DNA of 7,448 nucleotides, taken from positions 1 through 7,448 of the forward strand of contig JBDSJC010000293.1 in NCBI GenBank assembly GCA_039917655.1. The letters are read 5' to 3'. Both the position numbers and the translations under genes were made by a program. This document shows positions 4,932 through 7,448 of the stretch, piece after piece. The notes under the pieces are model-generated. The model did not search any database and was not told the origin of the DNA. It worked only from the letters and a program-made list of their open reading frames with translations. Origin of the DNA: PNKC01 sp039917655. Its GTDB lineage: Bacteria > Chloroflexota > Dehalococcoidia > Tepidiformales > Tepidiformaceae. Within the stretch, counting starts at the first letter, position 1. Every line of letters begins with the position of its first letter.

Positions 4932-6053
4932 TCAAACTCCTGCGGGGGTCAGCTTGGGAGCGTGGCTCAGCACGCGCGGCTTCCCGTTCTCAAGGATAAC
5001 GATGTCTTCAATCCGGACTCCGCCCCAGCCGGGGATATAGATGCCGGGTTCAATGGTAAACACCATTCCGTCCAAGAGGACATCTTCGCTGGTAGAGCCG
5101 ATATGCGGCGCTTCATGCACCTGTAGCCCGATGCCGTGGCCGAGGCCATGCCCGAACTGCTCTCCGTAGCCGGCTTTCGTGATGTGGTCGCGGGCCAGCG
5201 CGTCTGCCTGCTGGCCGGTCATGCCGCTTTCGATCCCTTCGATCGCCGCCCGCTGCGCTTCATGGACGATGCCGTAGATTTCTTGGAACCTGGCGTCTGG
5301 CCGGCCGGGCACAACCGTGCGCGTGAGGTCGCTGCAGTAGCGTTGGACGCGCGCCCCCATGTCCACCACCAGCGGCTGGTGCTGTTCGATGACCACATCT
5401 CGCGGCCGAGCGTGGGGCATTGCGCCGTGCGGCCCGCTGGCAACGATCGTGTCGAACGAGATGTCGTCGCCGCCGGATAGCTGGACGTTCTTGCGGAAAA
5501 GCTCGGCCGCCTGCCGTTCGGTCATCTCCGGGTGGAGGGCATCGAGCAGCTCGGCGAACGCCAGGTCCGAGACGTCGATGGCGCGCTGGAGCAGCTTGAG
5601 TTCCTCCGCGTCCTTCTGCGCGCGCAGGGTTTCGATAATCGTCGGTGCGGGCAGCAGTTCGGGGCGCTCGTCCGCGGCCATTCCGGTGATCACCTCGGCT
5701 ACGGCAAGGTAGCCGCCGTAGGTGGTGTCGAGCTTCGTCAGGCCGAGCCTCCTGCCGCCGATGCCCGCCTCGCCGAACAGCGCCCGCAGCCACTCCGTCC
5801 GCTTGCCCACCGATTTGAAGACCTCGAAGCCGCGCGGGACGCACTCAGCCGTGGCCTGTTCGACGTAGCGAAAGTCAGCCGCGAAAAGCGCTCGAGTTTG
5901 CGTGATCAAAATGACCCCGGCCGAGCCGCTGAAGCCAGCGACGTAGTAGCGGGTGTCGGCTCCCAGGTTCTCTTCGCCGGGAGCCGAGATCATCAGCGCG
6001 TCGAGGCCATGCTCGGCCATCGCGGCGCGGATGCGGGTCAGGCGGTCGGACAT
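4932..6053 (-). CDS. pepQ: M24 family Xaa-Pro peptidase (PepQ/PepP type)
   Basis: A cytoplasmic dinuclear-metal peptidase that cleaves next to proline (Xaa-Pro dipeptides or N-terminal Xaa-Pro bonds). The 373 residues comprise a creatinase-like N-terminal domain (1-135, with RYYVAGFSGSAG at 35-46) and a pita-bread catalytic domain. All five metal ligands are present: Asp231 (VVDMGA), Asp242 (SDLTRT), His306 (GHGLGHG), Glu335 (TIEPGIY) and Glu349 (RIED). His313 (QVHE) is the substrate-binding histidine. The length and the short N-terminal domain fit the bacterial YqhT-type enzymes. ATG 6053 is chosen over the longer open frame to 6146 because MSDRLTRIRAAMAEHGLDAL is the usual start and GGAG lies six bases before it. 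It follows aroQ by 16 bases. Dipeptidase versus aminopeptidase specificity cannot be read from sequence. Confidence 0.93.
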   Translation of the reverse strand: MSDRLTRIRAAMAEHGLDALMISAPGEENLGADTRYYVAGFSGSAGVILITQTRALFAADFRYVEQATAECVPRGFEVFKSVGKRTEWLRALFGEAGIGGRRLGLTKLDTTYGGYLAVAEVITGMAADERPELLPAPTIIETLRAQKDAEELKLLQRAIDVSDLAFAELLDALHPEMTERQAAELFRKNVQLSGGDDISFDTIVASGPHGAMPHARPRDVVIEQHQPLVVDMGARVQRYCSDLTRTVVPGRPDARFQEIYGIVHEAQRAAIEGIESGMTGQQADALARDHITKAGYGEQFGHGLGHGIGLQVHEAPHIGSTSEDVLLDGMVFTIEPGIYIPGWGGVRIEDIVILENGKPRVLSHAPKLTPAGV

Positions 6054-6069
6054 CTCAGTCTCCGGGCGC

Positions 6070-6549
6070 TCAGGCGGGCGTTGGCGACGGCGCCCCGAGG
6101 TGATCGAGCAGCAGGTTCGTGGCCACAGTGTAGCCGCCGCGCCCAAGGCCGGTCACCTGCCCGAGGCAGACCGGCGCGATCATCGAAACGTGGCGAAAGT
6201 CTTCGCGCGCGTGCGTGTTCGAGATGTGCACCTCTACGACGGGGATCTGGATCGCCTCGATCGCGTCGCGCAACGCCACAGAGGTGTGGGTCAACCCTCC
6301 GGCGTTGATCACCACGCCGTTGGCCAGCTTGCGCCGCTCGTGCAGGAAGTCGATCAGCGCCCCTTCGTGGTTACTCTGGAAGGCGAGGACGCTGGCGTTG
6401 CGCCCCCCCGCCGCAGCCGCCACATCGGCTTCGATATCGAGCAGCGTGGTCGTGCCGTAAACCGCGGGATTGCGCTCGCCCAGCAGGTTCAAGTTCGGCC
6501 CGTGGACAAGCAGTAGTACACGGTGGGCGTCAGCCAGCGGTTCAGCCAT
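6070..6549 (-). CDS. aroQ: Type II 3-dehydroquinate dehydratase
   Basis: Third enzyme of the shikimate pathway: it removes water from 3-dehydroquinate to give 3-dehydroshikimate, for aromatic amino acid synthesis. The 159 residues match the type II family, a flavodoxin-like fold that forms dodecamers. The key residues are all present with a constant +7 offset from the M. tuberculosis numbering: Asn19, Arg26 and Tyr31 in HGPNLNLLGERNPAVYG (16-32), Asn82 and His88 in INAGGLTHTS, Glu106 and His108 in VEVHISN, Arg115 and Arg119 in HAREDFRHVS. ATG 6549 is chosen because it is the usual distance before HGPNLNLLG and has a -10 box directly upstream; the frame stays open to 6618. There is no Shine-Dalgarno. 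First gene of aroQ-pepQ-efp. The nine residues before the first strand are a small extension. Confidence 0.96.
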   Translation of the reverse strand: MAEPLADAHRVLLLVHGPNLNLLGERNPAVYGTTTLLDIEADVAAAAGGRNASVLAFQSNHEGALIDFLHERRKLANGVVINAGGLTHTSVALRDAIEAIQIPVVEVHISNTHAREDFRHVSMIAPVCLGQVTGLGRGGYTVATNLLLDHLGAPSPTPA

Positions 6550-6554
6550 CCCCC

Positions 6555-6560
6555 AGTGTA
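6555..6560 (-). promoter_or_regulatory. -10 box TACACT of the aroQ operon, predicts leaderless mRNA
   Basis: On the minus strand TACACT is followed by GGGGG and then ATG 6549, the same 5-base spacing as for the gene at 114. Transcription is expected to start on or within a base of the ATG. GGGGG is not a useful Shine-Dalgarno because it abuts the start codon. No clear -35 hexamer at 16-18 bases was seen. Confidence 0.5.
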
Positions 6561-6623
6561 GGCAAGCGCTGCTCTCTTTGACGATAGCTGCCGTCGAGTT
6601 CCTGCGGTGGAGAACCATCAGGG

Positions 6624-6672
6624 CTGATGGCTGATGGCAGACGGCAGACGGCCATCAGCCGATGGCCGACCG
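6624..6672. repeat. Seven-unit heptamer repeat with inverted copies
   Basis: The stretch divides into seven 7-base units: CTGATGG, CTGATGG, CAGACGG, CAGACGG, CCATCAG, CCGATGG, CCGACCG. It ends exactly at the stop codon of the recombinase gene. Units 1-2 (GCTGATGGC, 6630-6638) pair perfectly with GCCATCAGC (6651-6659) around a 12-base loop. Smaller alternative hairpins are CCATCA-GGGC-TGATGG (6615-6630) and GCCATC-AGCC-GATGGC (6651-6666). It could end recombinase transcription, act as a dispersed intergenic repeat, or be slippage-prone. No T-run follows on the minus strand. Confidence 0.65.
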
Positions 6673-7448
6673 CTAGCCCGCGTTCCGCCGCCTCCGTGGC
6701 TTCTCCAGCGCCTGCTCGGCGATCTTCTCCCAGGCCGCCGCGCTCACCTTGGCCTGCCGCGCCTGGCTGACGTGAGTGTAGATCTGCGTCGTGTTGGCTG
6801 AGCTGTGGCCCAGCAGGTCCTGCACGATGCGCAAGTCCGCGCCCCCGTCCAGCAAGTGCGTGGCAAACGAATGTCGCAGGAGGTGGGGGTGGACGTCCGC
6901 TGTAATCCCGGCGGCAAGCGCGTGACGTTTGATCAGCGTCTGCACGCTGCGCGCCGTTAGACGGCGGCCAAAGCGGTTGAGGAACAGCGCCGGGTCCAGG
7001 TGGCGGCCCGTGGAGGCCACCGCAAGCAGCGGCCTGCCCGCCGCCAGGTACGTTTCGAGGGCCACCATCGCCGGTTCGCCAAAGAGCACCACGCGTTCCT
7101 TCGCCCCCTTGCCGTGGACGATCGCCGAGCCGTCTCCCAGGTTCATCTGCCCCATGTCCAGGCCGGTTAGTTCGGAGATTCGCAACCCGCCCCCGTAGAG
7201 CATTTCAAGCATCGCCCGGTCGCGCAGGCCCTGGGGTGTGGAAGGGTATGGAGCGCCGAGCAGCGCGTCAAGGAGGCTGGGGTCGAGGACCTTCGGCAGC
7301 CGCTTCGGCCGCTTCGGCAGGGCCACTCCGTAGAGCAGGTCCTTCTCCGTCCCGCCTTCCTGCACGAGGTACTTGTAGAAGCAGTGCACGGTGCTGGTGC
7401 GGCGCGTGATCGAGGCCGCCACCATTCCGCGCGCCTTCACCTCCCCGA
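6673..7448 (-). CDS. xerC: XerC/D-type tyrosine recombinase (5' end beyond window)
   Basis: A site-specific recombinase of the Xer group, which resolves chromosome dimers at dif sites. The visible 3' part covers the end of the N-terminal SAM-like DNA-binding domain and the whole catalytic domain. The conserved residues are present (numbered from GTG 7440): Arg87 (GLRISEL), Lys111 (HGKGAKER), His186 and Arg189 (HPHLLRHSFATHLL), His212 (LLGHSS) and the nucleophile Tyr221 (TTQIYTHV). The GTG at 7440 is not taken as the start: the frame runs open to the window edge and Xer proteins are about 300 residues, so some 40-50 residues are missing. LTARSVQ (161-167) and the neighbouring strands look slightly more XerC than XerD, but the two cannot be separated safely. 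The basic tail RRRR after the nucleophile helix is short. It is co-oriented with aroQ, which has its own promoter. Confidence 0.9.
   Translation of the reverse strand, partial: GEVKARGMVAASITRRTSTVHCFYKYLVQEGGTEKDLLYGVALPKRPKRLPKVLDPSLLDALLGAPYPSTPQGLRDRAMLEMLYGGGLRISELTGLDMGQMNLGDGSAIVHGKGAKERVVLFGEPAMVALETYLAAGRPLLAVASTGRHLDPALFLNRFGRRLTARSVQTLIKRHALAAGITADVHPHLLRHSFATHLLDGGADLRIVQDLLGHSSANTTQIYTHVSQARQAKVSAAAWEKIAEQALEKPRRRRNAG

Noticed and set aside
4103..4999. Plus-strand open frame of 298 codons
   Set aside because: Runs out of frame through the DUF4440 gene and antisense through efp; no domain.
5532..6308. Plus-strand open frame of 258 codons
   Set aside because: Antisense to pepQ and aroQ, both with complete active sites.
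6624..6672. CRISPR array or insertion-sequence terminal repeats
   Set aside because: Units are only seven bases with no spacers, and there is no transposase frame between any pair of inverted repeats.
6673..7448. Phage or integron integrase marking a mobile element
   Set aside because: The protein resembles chromosomal XerC/D and sits beside housekeeping genes; no attachment-site duplication, tRNA or cargo genes are visible.

Overview
The window looks like an ordinary chromosomal segment of a GC-rich bacterium. Most of it is housekeeping genes on the minus strand. The protein sequences resemble Chloroflexota-type bacteria most: the PurN-like formyltransferase, a secreted protein starting with CSC, EF-P with Arg at the tip of the modification loop, and aroQ-pepQ-efp gene order. 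This placement comes from recalled family resemblance, not a search, so it is tentative. No phage, transposon, CRISPR, rRNA or tRNA signature was seen.

Layout. At the left edge (1-113) a non-coding stretch holds several GTTC/GAAC inverted half-sites and a perfect TATAAT box. A plus-strand gene for a secreted, C-terminally anchored CSC-type (TIMP/NTR-like) protein follows (114-767). A doubtful small membrane ORF (566-925, minus) runs into its 3' end. A minus-strand gene for a short zinc-ribbon protein with one hydrophobic segment lies at 1010-1435. Next is a tightly packed minus-strand operon, xseA-xseB-formyltransferase (3752 to 1510): exonuclease VII large and small subunits, then a PurN-like formyltransferase whose start overlaps the xseB stop. 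A single plus-strand DUF4440/SnoaL-like gene (3892-4296) has its own strong ribosome binding site. It is divergent from xseA and convergent with efp. A long perfect hairpin (4310-4340) sits in the convergent gap. A second minus-strand operon, aroQ-pepQ-efp (6549 to 4367), encodes type II dehydroquinase, a proline-specific M24 peptidase and elongation factor P. Right of it is a run of heptamer repeats (6624-6672), then the 3' part of a XerC/D tyrosine recombinase gene that runs off the right edge.

How the genes relate. XseA and XseB form one enzyme. Proline-peptide hydrolysis and relief of ribosome stalling at polyproline (EF-P) share the proline theme often seen at this locus. The same two blocks, aroQ-pepQ-efp and xseA-xseB, occur near each other in the same order in Bacillus subtilis, so this is probably an eroded remnant of an old gene cluster into which the DUF4440 gene was inserted.

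The most notable observation is about gene starts. Genes inside the two operons have Shine-Dalgarno sequences or coupled starts. The lead genes (114, 925, 1435, 6549, and more weakly 3752) have no Shine-Dalgarno but carry a -10-like hexamer 5-10 bases before the start codon, which predicts leaderless or nearly leaderless mRNAs. I did not find a convincing new multi-gene system here.
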